Of a stretch of DNA of 46,319 bases, positions 34,768 through 43,806 are shown in pieces (within the stretch, counting starts at the first letter, position 1; every line of letters begins with the position of its first letter). The notes under the pieces are model-generated. The model did no database searches. It saw nothing but the letters and a program-made list of their open reading frames with translations, and was not told the origin of the DNA. The stretch covers positions 1-46,319 of the forward strand of contig CALKJD010000032.1 in assembly GCA_937995755.1 (NCBI GenBank). Reading direction: 5' to 3'. Made by a program: the position numbers and the translations under genes. The DNA comes from an uncultured Saprospiraceae bacterium (GTDB taxonomy: Bacteria > Bacteroidota > Bacteroidia > Chitinophagales > Saprospiraceae).

Positions 34768-35763
34768 CTAACCATTATACGCCCATTTGATGTATGTAGT
34801 TCCCCAAGTAAAACCTCCACCAAATGCTGTTAGCAGTAAATTATCTCCTTTTTTAAGCTGAGATTCGTAATCTCTAATCGCTAATGGGATAGTGGCGGAA
34901 GTGGTATTACCATACATCGCAATATTATTCATCACTTTTTCTGCTGGAAAATCAAACATACTACCAACATATTCGATAATCCTTAGATTAGCTTGATGTG
35001 GCACTACCCAATTGATATCCTCTCTCACTAGACCATTACGGCCCATTACTTCTTTCATAGTATCCACCATACCACTTACGGCATGCTTAAATACTGTTCT
35101 ACCCTCTTGGTAAGCAAAGTGCTCTCTAGCAGTAACTGTTTCTATTGTCGCTGGATGGAGTGATCCTCCAGCTTTCATATGTAGATACTTACGACCTGAT
35201 CCGTCAGCTTTCAATAGACTATCTTGTATACCACACTCATCTTCGCTTGGCTCTAACATTACTGCGCCAGCACCATCACCAAATATTACACATGTAGTCC
35301 TATCTTGATAATCAACAATACTAGACATCATATCTACACCTACTACGATCACCTTTTTGTGAGCCCCAGATTCTATGAATTTACTTGCGGTAGTCAATGA
35401 AAACAAAAATCCTGAACACGCTGCATTTACATCAAAACCATAGGCGTTCTTTATTCCCACTTTATCACATATAGTATTAGCTGTATCTGGAAAAATCATA
35501 TCTCCTGTAACAGTAGCACATATTAATAACTCTACATCTGCAGGATCAGTATTTGTCTTTTCGAGTAATACTTTTACTGCTTCAGCTCCCATATCACTCG
35601 TAGCCTTTCCTGGTTCTTTAAGTATATGACGCTGCTTGATACCCGTACGTGAAACGATCCACTCATCATTAGTATCGACCATCTTCTCTAAGTCAGCATT
35701 AGTCAGCACTGTATCTGGTGTATATCCTGCTATTCCTGTTATCGCTGCCCTTCTTAACTCCAT
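34768..35763 (-). CDS. fabH: Beta-ketoacyl-ACP synthase III
   Basis: A 331-aa thiolase-fold enzyme that condenses acetyl-CoA with malonyl-ACP to start fatty-acid synthesis. The catalytic triad is visible: Cys116 in NAACSGFLFS, His256 in VPHQAN and Asn286 in GNTTSAT. The Gly-rich C-terminus GDNLLLTAFGGGFTWGTTYIKW is also typical. It is the first gene of fabH-efp-accB-accC, so fatty-acid initiation and carboxylation are linked. Confidence 0.96.
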   Translation of the reverse strand: MELRRAAITGIAGYTPDTVLTNADLEKMVDTNDEWIVSRTGIKQRHILKEPGKATSDMGAEAVKVLLEKTNTDPADVELLICATVTGDMIFPDTANTICDKVGIKNAYGFDVNAACSGFLFSLTTASKFIESGAHKKVIVVGVDMMSSIVDYQDRTTCVIFGDGAGAVMLEPSEDECGIQDSLLKADGSGRKYLHMKAGGSLHPATIETVTAREHFAYQEGRTVFKHAVSGMVDTMKEVMGRNGLVREDINWVVPHQANLRIIEYVGSMFDFPAEKVMNNIAMYGNTTSATIPLAIRDYESQLKKGDNLLLTAFGGGFTWGTTYIKWAYNG

Positions 35764-36339
35764 ACTTTTTGGTTTTAATTATTTTATAATAGTTCAATAT
35801 AAATAATGAAGCTATTCTGTATTAATCTGTTAGTACGAGCCGTGAAGTTAATATTTGACAGGGAGTTGCCAAGTACTATTTATGTTTATTTCTATGCTTA
35901 GTAGTCTTATAAATTTATAGGCCGAGATAAAAATAATCATTAGTTGCCTTTGATTTCATTCAATAATGTTGACAATCTATATAAAACTTTAGAAAATACA
36001 TTAAAGAAAATATCTAGGTATAAAAATCTAATTATCAACAATATACATATTCCTAAAAACTACATAAAGACTACAAAAGCAGTATCTCCATAAGTTTTCA
36101 TTCTTCTATTGGTACACATTTTGCATATGGTAATCATATCAGAGTCATCTGATTACAAATTATTGAAAATTTTAATACGTGTCTAACTAGGTTCAATTTA
36201 ACACTACACTTAGTACAAGTCTCGGATTTTGATTCACTGAGTATGATATTACTTCCCAATGCGCTTATATCGACAGCGATATATCATTGTTATTAATGTC
36301 TAAAATTGACCCAATTACCAACCTAAAAATTGTAATGAT
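35764..36339. other. Divergent intergenic region between fabH and the thioredoxin gene
   Basis: 576 nt without a gene. AT-rich; I found no match to TAnnTTTG at a good distance on either strand, no hairpin with a T-run and no small ORF that I would support. Confidence 0.4.
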
Positions 36340-37137
36340 ATGAACACCAATCTAGAAACCGCAAAAAGAGCAGTAGTCCTAATGCTACTACTTTTCACGT
36401 CTCTCACAGCTGCTATTGCTAGTGGTGGTGATAGAGATGTCAATTTTCTCAATTCTAATCTAGAGGCTGCGAAGCAAAGGGCAAGCGCTGAAGGAAAACT
36501 AGTCTTCGTCGACTTCTATGCTAGATGGTGTACACCATGCAAATGGATGGACCAGACTACTTTTAAGGATAAAAACGTTGTAGATCTACTCAACGAAAAT
36601 TTCATCGCTGTAAAGATGAACATTGACGAAGCCGAAGGTTTTGAGATGAAGAAACAGTATGAAGTTCAATATTTACCCACGATACTTATTTTCAATAGTA
36701 ATGGTCAAGTGGTAGATAGAATAGAGGAAACACTAACCTCTGCTGACCTCATTCAATTGCTGCAACGCCACAACTCTATTGACAATAAACGAGTCATAGT
36801 AAATGGTATAAATGCTTCACCAACTCAAAACCAACGTACCTATGAGGCAGAAGACAAGAACTTTTCAATGTCCTCGGCTGAATACAATAAATACAAGGAT
36901 ACAAAACGATCTGTCTACAGAGTACAGACCGGAGTATACCAGGAGTACGCCGGCGCATCTAAAATGGTCGCATTATTAAAGGAAACATTTCTAGAAGATA
37001 TTGTAGTCATTAATGATTATAGAGGAGACAAAGTACTATTCAAGGTGATGCTTGGACAATTCGCTACCTTAGAAGAAGCCGAAAGTTTTAGAAAAATCCT
37101 ATCAAGAGAATTTGATATAAATGGGATAGTCAACTAG
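36340..37137 (+). CDS. Secreted thioredoxin-fold protein with C-terminal SPOR-like domain
   Basis: A 265-aa protein with a signal peptide ending near residue 28 (AVVLMLLLFTSLTAAIAS). The first half is a thioredoxin domain with the redox pair Cys64/Cys67 in DFYARWCTPCKWMD and the cis-Pro site in YEVQYLPTILIF. The last ~75 residues (VYRVQTGVYQEYAGASKMVALLKE and FKVMLGQFATLEEAESFRKIL) match the SPOR (sporulation-related, peptidoglycan-binding) fold. It would be a periplasmic disulfide or reductase-type protein that binds denuded glycan. The combination is uncommon as far as I know. Confidence 0.75.
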   Translation: MNTNLETAKRAVVLMLLLFTSLTAAIASGGDRDVNFLNSNLEAAKQRASAEGKLVFVDFYARWCTPCKWMDQTTFKDKNVVDLLNENFIAVKMNIDEAEGFEMKKQYEVQYLPTILIFNSNGQVVDRIEETLTSADLIQLLQRHNSIDNKRVIVNGINASPTQNQRTYEAEDKNFSMSSAEYNKYKDTKRSVYRVQTGVYQEYAGASKMVALLKETFLEDIVVINDYRGDKVLFKVMLGQFATLEEAESFRKILSREFDINGIVN

Positions 37138-37143
37138 GATAAG

Positions 37144-37151
37144 TATCTTTG
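37144..37151 (+). promoter_or_regulatory. Candidate -7 element upstream of hutI
   Basis: TATCTTTG fits TAnnTTTG and lies 25 nt upstream of the hutI ATG. A TTTG lies at 37111-37114, but the spacing (29 nt) is too long, so support is weak. Confidence 0.4.
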
Positions 37152-37176
37152 TGCAAGGCTTATTAAAATACGTCAT

Positions 37177-38409
37177 ATGCGCACACTGATCAAGAATATA
37201 AAGAATATCATAGGAATCATTGAAGAGCCTCAAGCTTATAAAAAAGCTGAGGCTCTTTCTATTGTAGAGTCTCTCAATGATGGCTTTATACTGATAGAAG
37301 ATGAAAAAATATCAGACTACGGCCCTATGATAGATTGCCCAACTGAGGCCGATGAAACCATAGATGCTAGTGGTAGTTTGGTATTGCCTGCATGGTGTGA
37401 TAGCCATACGCACATAGTATTTGCAGCAAGTAGAGAAAAAGAATTTGAGATGAAAATCAAAGGAATGTCCTACGAAGATATAGCTGCTGCTGGAGGAGGA
37501 ATACTCAACTCTGCTGACAAGCTAAAAGACTGCTCTGAAGATGATCTCTACCTGATGGCGAAAGGTCGACTAGATGAGGTAACTCAATATGGTACTGGCG
37601 CTATAGAAATCAAATCTGGATATGGACTCTCTGTAGAAAGCGAACTCAAAATGTTAAGAGTAATACGACGCTTAGCCGCCAATAGCCCAGTATCTATCAA
37701 ATCTAGCTTCCTAGGCGCACATGCTATTCCAGCAGCTTACAAGGAGCGTAGAGAAGATTATATCGATCTCATAATCAATGAGATGCTACCTCAAATAGCA
37801 GAAGAAAAATTAGCAGATTATTGCGACGTCTTCTGTGAAAAAGGTTTTTTTACCGTAGCAGAAACAGACCGTATACTAAAAGCCGCAGCCGAATATGGCA
37901 TCCCTCCTAAAATTCACGCCAATCAATTATCTTGCTCTGGTGCCGTACAAGTAGGAATCGCCAACAACGCTATATCCGTAGACCACCTTGAGATCATGGG
38001 TGACGCTGAGATAGAGGCATTACTCAATAGCAATACTATTCCCACAGTACTCCCCTCTTGCTCTTACTATATTAATATCCCTTATGCTCCTGCTAGAAAA
38101 ATGATAGATGCTGGCTTAGGAATTACCATAGCCACAGATTTCAACCCTGGATCATCTCCATCAGGTAATATTCCATTCTTACTTTCTCTAGCATGTACTA
38201 AAATGAAACTTACGCCTGAGGAAGCCTTCAATGCTGTAACCATTAATGGTGCGTATGCCATGCAATTGGAAAACGAAGTCGGTAGTATCACCAAAGGAAA
38301 ACTAGCTAATCTAATTATCACAAAGAACATTCCTAGCCTTACTTATATACCATATATGTTTGGCACTAATCATATAGACAAAGTCTTAGTAAGAGGAAGA
38401 GTAATGTAG
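37177..38409 (+). CDS. hutI: Imidazolonepropionase
   Basis: A 410-aa metal-dependent amidohydrolase: DSHTHIVFAASREKEFEMK carries the metal-binding His pair, then GAHAIP, the active-site HANQLSCSGA and DFNPGSSPSGNIPF. It hydrolyses imidazolone-5-propionate to formimino-glutamate, the third step of histidine breakdown. HutH, HutU and HutG are not in the window, so the pathway is either dispersed or encoded elsewhere. It lies 39 nt after the thioredoxin-SPOR gene. Confidence 0.92.
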   Translation: MRTLIKNIKNIIGIIEEPQAYKKAEALSIVESLNDGFILIEDEKISDYGPMIDCPTEADETIDASGSLVLPAWCDSHTHIVFAASREKEFEMKIKGMSYEDIAAAGGGILNSADKLKDCSEDDLYLMAKGRLDEVTQYGTGAIEIKSGYGLSVESELKMLRVIRRLAANSPVSIKSSFLGAHAIPAAYKERREDYIDLIINEMLPQIAEEKLADYCDVFCEKGFFTVAETDRILKAAAEYGIPPKIHANQLSCSGAVQVGIANNAISVDHLEIMGDAEIEALLNSNTIPTVLPSCSYYINIPYAPARKMIDAGLGITIATDFNPGSSPSGNIPFLLSLACTKMKLTPEEAFNAVTINGAYAMQLENEVGSITKGKLANLIITKNIPSLTYIPYMFGTNHIDKVLVRGRVM

Positions 38410-38582
38410 AATCGTTTACTTTTATATTTCATTATTTGGATAAGCTGCTTTAGATATACTAGTCCATATTTTAAAATCATGAAGAAAATACTTCATCAAA
38501 ACAGAAGTAATTTGAATCTATTCATCTTTTTACTGCAGCAAAATATGCGATCAATCAATCTATAGTATAGATAACTATGTGT

Positions 38583-38590
38583 TACCTTTG
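38583..38590 (+). promoter_or_regulatory. Promoter-like -7 box (upstream copy)
   Basis: TACCTTTG followed by CGG, identical over 11 nt to the copy at 38758. It lies 287 nt upstream of the start codon at 38877, so it may be a second or decayed promoter. Confidence 0.4.
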
Positions 38591-38757
38591 CGGAAATAGT
38601 CAATTTCTTGCATATACTTATAGTACTCCACTGTTTCCAGTAGAAGAGTGTATCAATGTTTGATGTATCTCCCAGTGGCAATATGAACGCGAATCTCAAC
38701 GTTTGTTAAAGTGCTATAGTATTACACCAACACATAAAAAAAATCACATATATATTA

Positions 38758-38765
38758 TACCTTTG
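38758..38765 (+). promoter_or_regulatory. Promoter-like -7 box of the 1266-aa protein gene
   Basis: TACCTTTG fits TAnnTTTG; it lies 111 nt upstream of the ATG at 38877. No -33 TTG at correct spacing was seen. The long leader may hold further control elements. Confidence 0.45.
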
Positions 38766-38876
38766 CGGCCTGTTACCACCGAGGTACAAATATGAATTAT
38801 TTTCATCCTAACACACTGTAAGATAGGATGTTAGCACAATAATGTTAAAAAGCTCATAGGGCTTAGAAAAAAACAT

Positions 38877-41800
38877 ATGAATAAGCAGCTTTTGAAAATA
38901 AACATCCATTCCCTTTTAATGGCTCTAAGCCTTATTGTAGGAATGGGTGCATCCCAAGATTTATCAGCTAAGTCAACTGTAAATGATGCATTTGATCCTA
39001 TCACATTTAATATAGAAAATGTAACAGGTCAAGTTAATGACATTGTATGCGTTGATGTTACTGTCGAAAATTTCGTAAGGGTCGAAACATTCCAATTTGG
39101 AATCAACTACAACAGTAATCTTTTACAAATCGTATGTCCAGTAGATGTTACGAATTCTCCTTTAGATCAAAACGAATTGTTTTTTAACTGTCTCAATGAT
39201 GATGGTACAATATTGACACTATGGGGCGATCCAAATATCACTGAAGGAGACGGTGTAAGCGTACCTGATGGAGATGTGATTTTCACTTTATGCTTTCGTA
39301 TTATTGGCGATTGCGGATTATCAAGTGCAATAACAATATTACCACATCCAATAATAATTGAAGTATCTCAAATATCTGAAGCTGGAGTTAACTGTGAAAA
39401 CGAAAATGTAATTATAAACGATGGCAATGTAAATATAGCATGTGGAGAGTTAACTATCAATGAATCTCCATGTGGGGAATCATTGACTGGAAATGATGGC
39501 AGCATATCATTCTTCGTTGCAGGTGGTTCAGGAAGCTATACGTACACTGTCACTCCTGGAGGGTTTACAGGTACTCTTGGAGAAATAGAAAATGCTAAAA
39601 TTGATGGCTTAACTGCGGGCTTATACACCATAAGTGTTACAGACAATGGCACTGGCTTGACGATTTCTGAAGAGAGTCGCGTTACAGATGTACCTACATT
39701 TAATGTAAGTCTTACCGCTACCGATCCATACTGTTTCAATAAAGATAAAGGTCATATTGAAACGAGTCTTACTAATAGTTTTGGTGAGCCTCTTGATCCA
39801 AGTGAGGCTACATACGAATGGTCTAATTTTAGATTTACCGATGCTATAGAAGATTTAGGCAGTGGCACCTATACCGTCACGGTTACTGACTCTGATGGTT
39901 GCTCCACTATATTGTCTGAAACATTGTTTGTCGAACCATTGATATTACATGCAGAACTGATAGATAGTGCCTCTTGTGAAGGCAATGATGATGCTATAGT
40001 AAAGATATGGGCAGAAGGTGGTACACCATTCCCTCCTATGCCTACTAATCCAGAATACGAATATGAAACTGATGCTGATGACGATGGGCCAATAGATACA
40101 CTTATACTTAATAATGTAGAAACAGGCATATTCAACTTCTCCGTAATAGACGCGGCGATTCCACTTTGTCGAGTAGATAGCTTTATCGATATTCCGTTCA
40201 AGGGTATTGATCTTTCTATAGAGCTAGACACCGTTGACATTAGTTGCTTCGGTGCTAATGATGGATCAGTCATGATTACAGCAATGGGAAGTACAAATTT
40301 TGCATTTGCTGTAAGAGACGACATGGGAACGCTTATTCCTGGAGGTGTGGCTCAGACTCAAGCGACATTTTCAAATCTAACTGTAGGCTGCTATACAGTT
40401 ACAGTAATAGAAGCGTTTAATGGATGTGAAATTACAGGAGAATTCTGCATCGAAGAACCTGCCGAACTAGTACTTATGACAGACAATGTGGTCAATCCTG
40501 GCTGTGTAGGTAATGATGGAATCATATCGCTGTCTTCTACAGGAGGTACAGAACCATATACTTATACTTGGTCTGATGGACCGTCAATGGATGAAGATCG
40601 TACAGGTCTAGTAGGTGGCATGTATACTGTAACTGTTACTGACGACAATGGATGTACTGATACTGCCATGTTTGACTTACCTGATGGTGCAGATGTACAG
40701 ATCAATGCTAATGTAATCCAAGCTATCAATTGTCCTCAAGATCAAAATGGTGAGATAGAGGTAACCATTTCTTCAGGTGGAACTTTTACATATAACTGGG
40801 AGCTACCTGATGGTACTTTTATATCGGATATGCAGACAGTATCTAATCTTGGATCTGGGGTGTACTATGTCACTGCTACCGATGTTTCTGCTAGCTGTAC
40901 CGCTTTAGATACAGTGATTCTTGCAGCCGCATCTCCGATTACAATCGAGGGAAATTTTTCTCCACCAACTTGCCCTGGAGCTTCTAACGGTGTTATTAGT
41001 ATTGTGCACATCGAAGGTACTGCGCCGTTTACATATCTCTGGGAAAATCAAAGTTCGCAACAATTACTTTCAGGAATTTCAGAAGGAACATACAATGTTA
41101 CTGTTACGGATGCCAATATGTGTGAGCTAGATACTTTTCTAACGCTTACAGCACCAGATCCTATAATAGTGAATTTCACTAATCTATCAGGTGTCGATTG
41201 TTATAACACGGCTAATGGATCCGTTACAGCCATTGCAAGTGGAGGTCCAGAAATGGCAGGAACATATACATACTATTGGTCTAACGATCCGTCAAACGGA
41301 ATGAGTGGTATGAGCAGCAGTCAATCGAATCTGACTGCAGGTGAAAACTGGGTAATTGCCACTGATTTCTTTTGTTTATCTGATACCATGTATTTCAATA
41401 TTCCAGATATAGACTCAATCGAAATAGACTTAGTAAGCAGTTCTATTATTTCACCTAGTTGCTTTGGAGACTGCGATGGATCTATCGATGTAATGGTTAC
41501 TGGCGGCAACCCTGCCTCTTATGATTTGCTTTGGTTAGATAATAACAGCAATACAAGCACACGTAACAATCTCTGTGCAGGCACTTACGATCTAATGATC
41601 ACTGATGCCAATGGCTGTAGTGTTACTAGATCTATAGATTTACTAAATCCAGAATTACTTACAATCAAAGTGGACTCCATGTCAGTACAACCCATTAGTT
41701 GCGATGGTAACAATGGTCAATTAACTGTGGTAACTACAGGTGGATCAGATCCATTTACTTTTACATGGACAGATAATGTATCCGTGGATCAAACAGCCAG

Positions 41801-42677
41801 CAATCTACCTCCAGGAACATACAATATCCTAGTAACTGATGCGAATAATTGTACCGCTGTAACCGCTTATACGTTTACAGCGCCAGATCCTGTCACCGCT
41901 GTGGTAGCTGATATAGAAGAACCAGCTTGCTTCGGCGATCTCACTTGTATCGGCATCGAATCAGCTTCAGGTGGTGTGGGCAATAATTATAAATTTTCTA
42001 TCAATTATGGTGAATTATATCCTATTGATAGCTGTGTAGCACAATATGCTAATGTATACGATATCACAGTGTATGATAACTCAGGCTGCAGTTGGGAAAC
42101 GAGTATCAGTATAGACCAACCTGATGAAATCATGATAGATGCTGGACCAGACCAAGAAATAGATCTTGGTAATAGTAGTGATGTAATTTCTCCAACGTTC
42201 ACTTCAACTTTACCTGCGGATATATCATGGTCACCACTTGATAGTCTTTCGTGTGTTGATGCATTTTGCGAAGATGTAATCTCTAATACGCTTGTAGATC
42301 AACTATATACCGTAACCGCAGTGGACGAAAATGGATGTACAGCTTCAGATGACATACTCATCACAGTCAATACAAGTAGAAACGTATACATCGCCAACAT
42401 ATTTACACCTAATGGAGATGGTAATAATGACTATTTCAATCTTGTAATAGGCTCAGGTGCAGTTTCAGTATCATTTCTATCTATTTTCGATAGATGGGGA
42501 AATAGAGTATTCTCCATTGAAAATGAATATGTTCCTGAACTAGGTCAACAAGATGGTTGGGATGGAAAACACAATGGCCAATATGTCAATCCTGGTGTAT
42601 ACATATACACGGCGCAAGTAAACTTCTTAGATGGAAGAGTATTACAATATAGCGGAGACATTACTGTGATTCGTTAA
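38877..42677 (+). CDS. Large secreted SprB-repeat protein with gliding-motility (T9SS type B) C-terminus
   Basis: A 1266-aa protein. The signal peptide is in the first ~33 residues. Residues about 40-190 resemble a cohesin-like beta-sandwich (VCVDVTVENFVRVETFQFGINYNSNLLQIV). About nine SprB-like repeats follow (pattern: GNDGSI...GGT.PYTY.W.......L..G.YTVTVTD..GC), each with Cys near the end. The C-terminus is the gliding-motility-associated type B sorting module (IANIFTPNGDGNNDYFNLVI, IFDRWGNRVFSIENEY, GWDGKHNGQYVNPGVYIYTAQV). Such proteins are cell-surface adhesins or gliding components exported by T9SS. The role of the cohesin-like head is inferred. Confidence 0.85.
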   Translation: MNKQLLKINIHSLLMALSLIVGMGASQDLSAKSTVNDAFDPITFNIENVTGQVNDIVCVDVTVENFVRVETFQFGINYNSNLLQIVCPVDVTNSPLDQNELFFNCLNDDGTILTLWGDPNITEGDGVSVPDGDVIFTLCFRIIGDCGLSSAITILPHPIIIEVSQISEAGVNCENENVIINDGNVNIACGELTINESPCGESLTGNDGSISFFVAGGSGSYTYTVTPGGFTGTLGEIENAKIDGLTAGLYTISVTDNGTGLTISEESRVTDVPTFNVSLTATDPYCFNKDKGHIETSLTNSFGEPLDPSEATYEWSNFRFTDAIEDLGSGTYTVTVTDSDGCSTILSETLFVEPLILHAELIDSASCEGNDDAIVKIWAEGGTPFPPMPTNPEYEYETDADDDGPIDTLILNNVETGIFNFSVIDAAIPLCRVDSFIDIPFKGIDLSIELDTVDISCFGANDGSVMITAMGSTNFAFAVRDDMGTLIPGGVAQTQATFSNLTVGCYTVTVIEAFNGCEITGEFCIEEPAELVLMTDNVVNPGCVGNDGIISLSSTGGTEPYTYTWSDGPSMDEDRTGLVGGMYTVTVTDDNGCTDTAMFDLPDGADVQINANVIQAINCPQDQNGEIEVTISSGGTFTYNWELPDGTFISDMQTVSNLGSGVYYVTATDVSASCTALDTVILAAASPITIEGNFSPPTCPGASNGVISIVHIEGTAPFTYLWENQSSQQLLSGISEGTYNVTVTDANMCELDTFLTLTAPDPIIVNFTNLSGVDCYNTANGSVTAIASGGPEMAGTYTYYWSNDPSNGMSGMSSSQSNLTAGENWVIATDFFCLSDTMYFNIPDIDSIEIDLVSSSIISPSCFGDCDGSIDVMVTGGNPASYDLLWLDNNSNTSTRNNLCAGTYDLMITDANGCSVTRSIDLLNPELLTIKVDSMSVQPISCDGNNGQLTVVTTGGSDPFTFTWTDNVSVDQTASNLPPGTYNILVTDANNCTAVTAYTFTAPDPVTAVVADIEEPACFGDLTCIGIESASGGVGNNYKFSINYGELYPIDSCVAQYANVYDITVYDNSGCSWETSISIDQPDEIMIDAGPDQEIDLGNSSDVISPTFTSTLPADISWSPLDSLSCVDAFCEDVISNTLVDQLYTVTAVDENGCTASDDILITVNTSRNVYIANIFTPNGDGNNDYFNLVIGSGAVSVSFLSIFDRWGNRVFSIENEYVPELGQQDGWDGKHNGQYVNPGVYIYTAQVNFLDGRVLQYSGDITVIR

Positions 42678-42989
42678 AGCTCTAAGTGGATATACATTAA
42701 ATCAATTTATCAGTCAGATGAGTGTTATACCTAGTACTTTAAAGATACATAACCTATAACGTGAGCTTATTTCGACTATAGAAAATTTAGACATTTAATT
42801 GAATGGCAACTATTAAATCTACAGCTAATCCTGAATCTCTTGCTAAAACTACCGTGCAAAAACTTAGGGTAACCAGTCTTTGTAGATTGTCACTTCATGA
42901 CGACAGAGGTAATAGATCTAAAAGGAAATTAACTTAATGACGTTTTTGCGATTCAATCTGGGAAACCTACATACATCGCCATCTAAATA
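42678..42989. other. Intergenic region with one possible small ORF
   Basis: 312 nt between convergent genes. No terminator hairpin with a T-run was seen. The only candidate is the small open frame at 42803-42937. Confidence 0.4.
42803..42937 (+). CDS. Possible small basic peptide (44 aa)
   Basis: An open frame reading MATIKSTANPESLAKTTVQK and then a basic Arg/Lys-rich end (SKRKLT). It has a plausible codon composition but no promoter, no Shine-Dalgarno and no recognised family. It lies between convergent genes where chance open frames of this size are common. Confidence 0.22.
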   Translation: MATIKSTANPESLAKTTVQKLRVTSLCRLSLHDDRGNRSKRKLT

Positions 42990-43727
42990 TTATTGCTTAG
43001 TCGTATCCTGAGGCATTGTATCAGATGCGTTTACATCGTCTTCACTATCCTTCTCAGGCTTAGGTTTTACTTTTCCGGTGAGATACAATGTAATTTCTTT
43101 CTGCTGGGCATTGGAGTAGACCGTAATTTCAGGCTTTTGAGCACCATCTTTATTTACACTATTGTATGTTACACCTATATAGCCAGTTTCGCCTGGTTCT
43201 ATATCAATAAAGGGGAAACTAGGTTTAGTGCATCCACATGACGCCGTAGCTTTCTCTATAGATAGATTACTTTTTCCTGTGTTGGTAAATGTGAACTTAT
43301 ACTCTATTATATCTCCTTCTACTATTTCTCCAAAGTCATATGACATTTCAGCAAACTCAACCTTAGGAAGATACTTTTTGGGTGCTTTCTTTGCCTTTGG
43401 TCGATTAGGTTTCTTAGCCGTCTTTTTGGATTCTGCTTTTATCTTATTGACCACTCTTGCAGTAGGCTTAGTATTGACCGCTTGCTTCACTAATTCGTCA
43501 GCAGTCATTATCGAATCTTCTAAGATGGTAGATTTATCTATAATAGAATCCGCGTTGAAGGTAATATCCTCAACTTGCTTCGCCACATTGCCACTTGTCT
43601 TTGATTGTATATTACTTACAGCCTCCTGACTATGCACTTTATTTGTGCTTCCCCCTTTGTCTTTACATCCAACTGTAGACAACAGAAGGAAAGTCAACAT
43701 GATAAACAAGGGTAAGAATCTATTCAT
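42990..43727 (-). CDS. DUF1573 lipoprotein
   Basis: A 245-aa protein with a lipoprotein signal (MNRFLPLFIMLTFLLLSTVGC, Cys21). A Lys/Pro-rich linker (KKTAKKPNRPKAKKAPKK) precedes the DUF1573 domain: FAEMSYDFGEIVEGDIIEYKFTFTNTG, ATASCGCTKPSFP and a closing KEITLYLTGKV. This is an immunoglobulin-like fold common in Bacteroidota envelope proteins; function not established. A TAGATTTG box lies 28 nt upstream of its start. It lies between two type B sorted proteins. Confidence 0.85.
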   Translation of the reverse strand: MNRFLPLFIMLTFLLLSTVGCKDKGGSTNKVHSQEAVSNIQSKTSGNVAKQVEDITFNADSIIDKSTILEDSIMTADELVKQAVNTKPTARVVNKIKAESKKTAKKPNRPKAKKAPKKYLPKVEFAEMSYDFGEIVEGDIIEYKFTFTNTGKSNLSIEKATASCGCTKPSFPFIDIEPGETGYIGVTYNSVNKDGAQKPEITVYSNAQQKEITLYLTGKVKPKPEKDSEDDVNASDTMPQDTTKQ

Positions 43728-43755
43728 AGTTAGCTATAGGTCTTATAATTTTTGA

Positions 43756-43763
43756 CAAATCTA
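43756..43763 (-). promoter_or_regulatory. Candidate -7 element of the DUF1573 gene
   Basis: On the minus strand TAGATTTG fits TAnnTTTG and lies 28 nt upstream of the start codon. The nearest TTG is only 13 nt further up, shorter than the usual spacing. Confidence 0.45.
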
Positions 43764-43806
43764 CAGTATATCTCATCAATTGTCATAATACCTGACTTTT
43801 AAGTGA

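Larger units (their letters stand above)
38410..38876. other. Intergenic region with two promoter-like boxes
   Basis: 467 nt without a supported gene. TACCTTTG occurs at 38583-38590 and again at 38758-38765, both followed by CGG, giving the same 11-mer TACCTTTGCGG. A 67-codon minus-strand open frame (38496-38699) shows no family resemblance and is left out. Confidence 0.4.

Noticed and set aside
34607..34768. N-terminal extension of EF-P to 34768
   Set aside because: The added 54 residues are not part of EF-P; the internal ATG at 34606 gives exactly the usual length.
38496..38699. 67-codon minus-strand open frame
   Set aside because: No promoter, no family resemblance; lies in a region with promoter-like boxes for the plus strand.
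39400..42300. Regular repeats in the 1266-aa protein gene, considered as a CRISPR-like or satellite array
   Set aside because: The repeat is at protein level (SprB-like modules), not identical DNA units with spacers.
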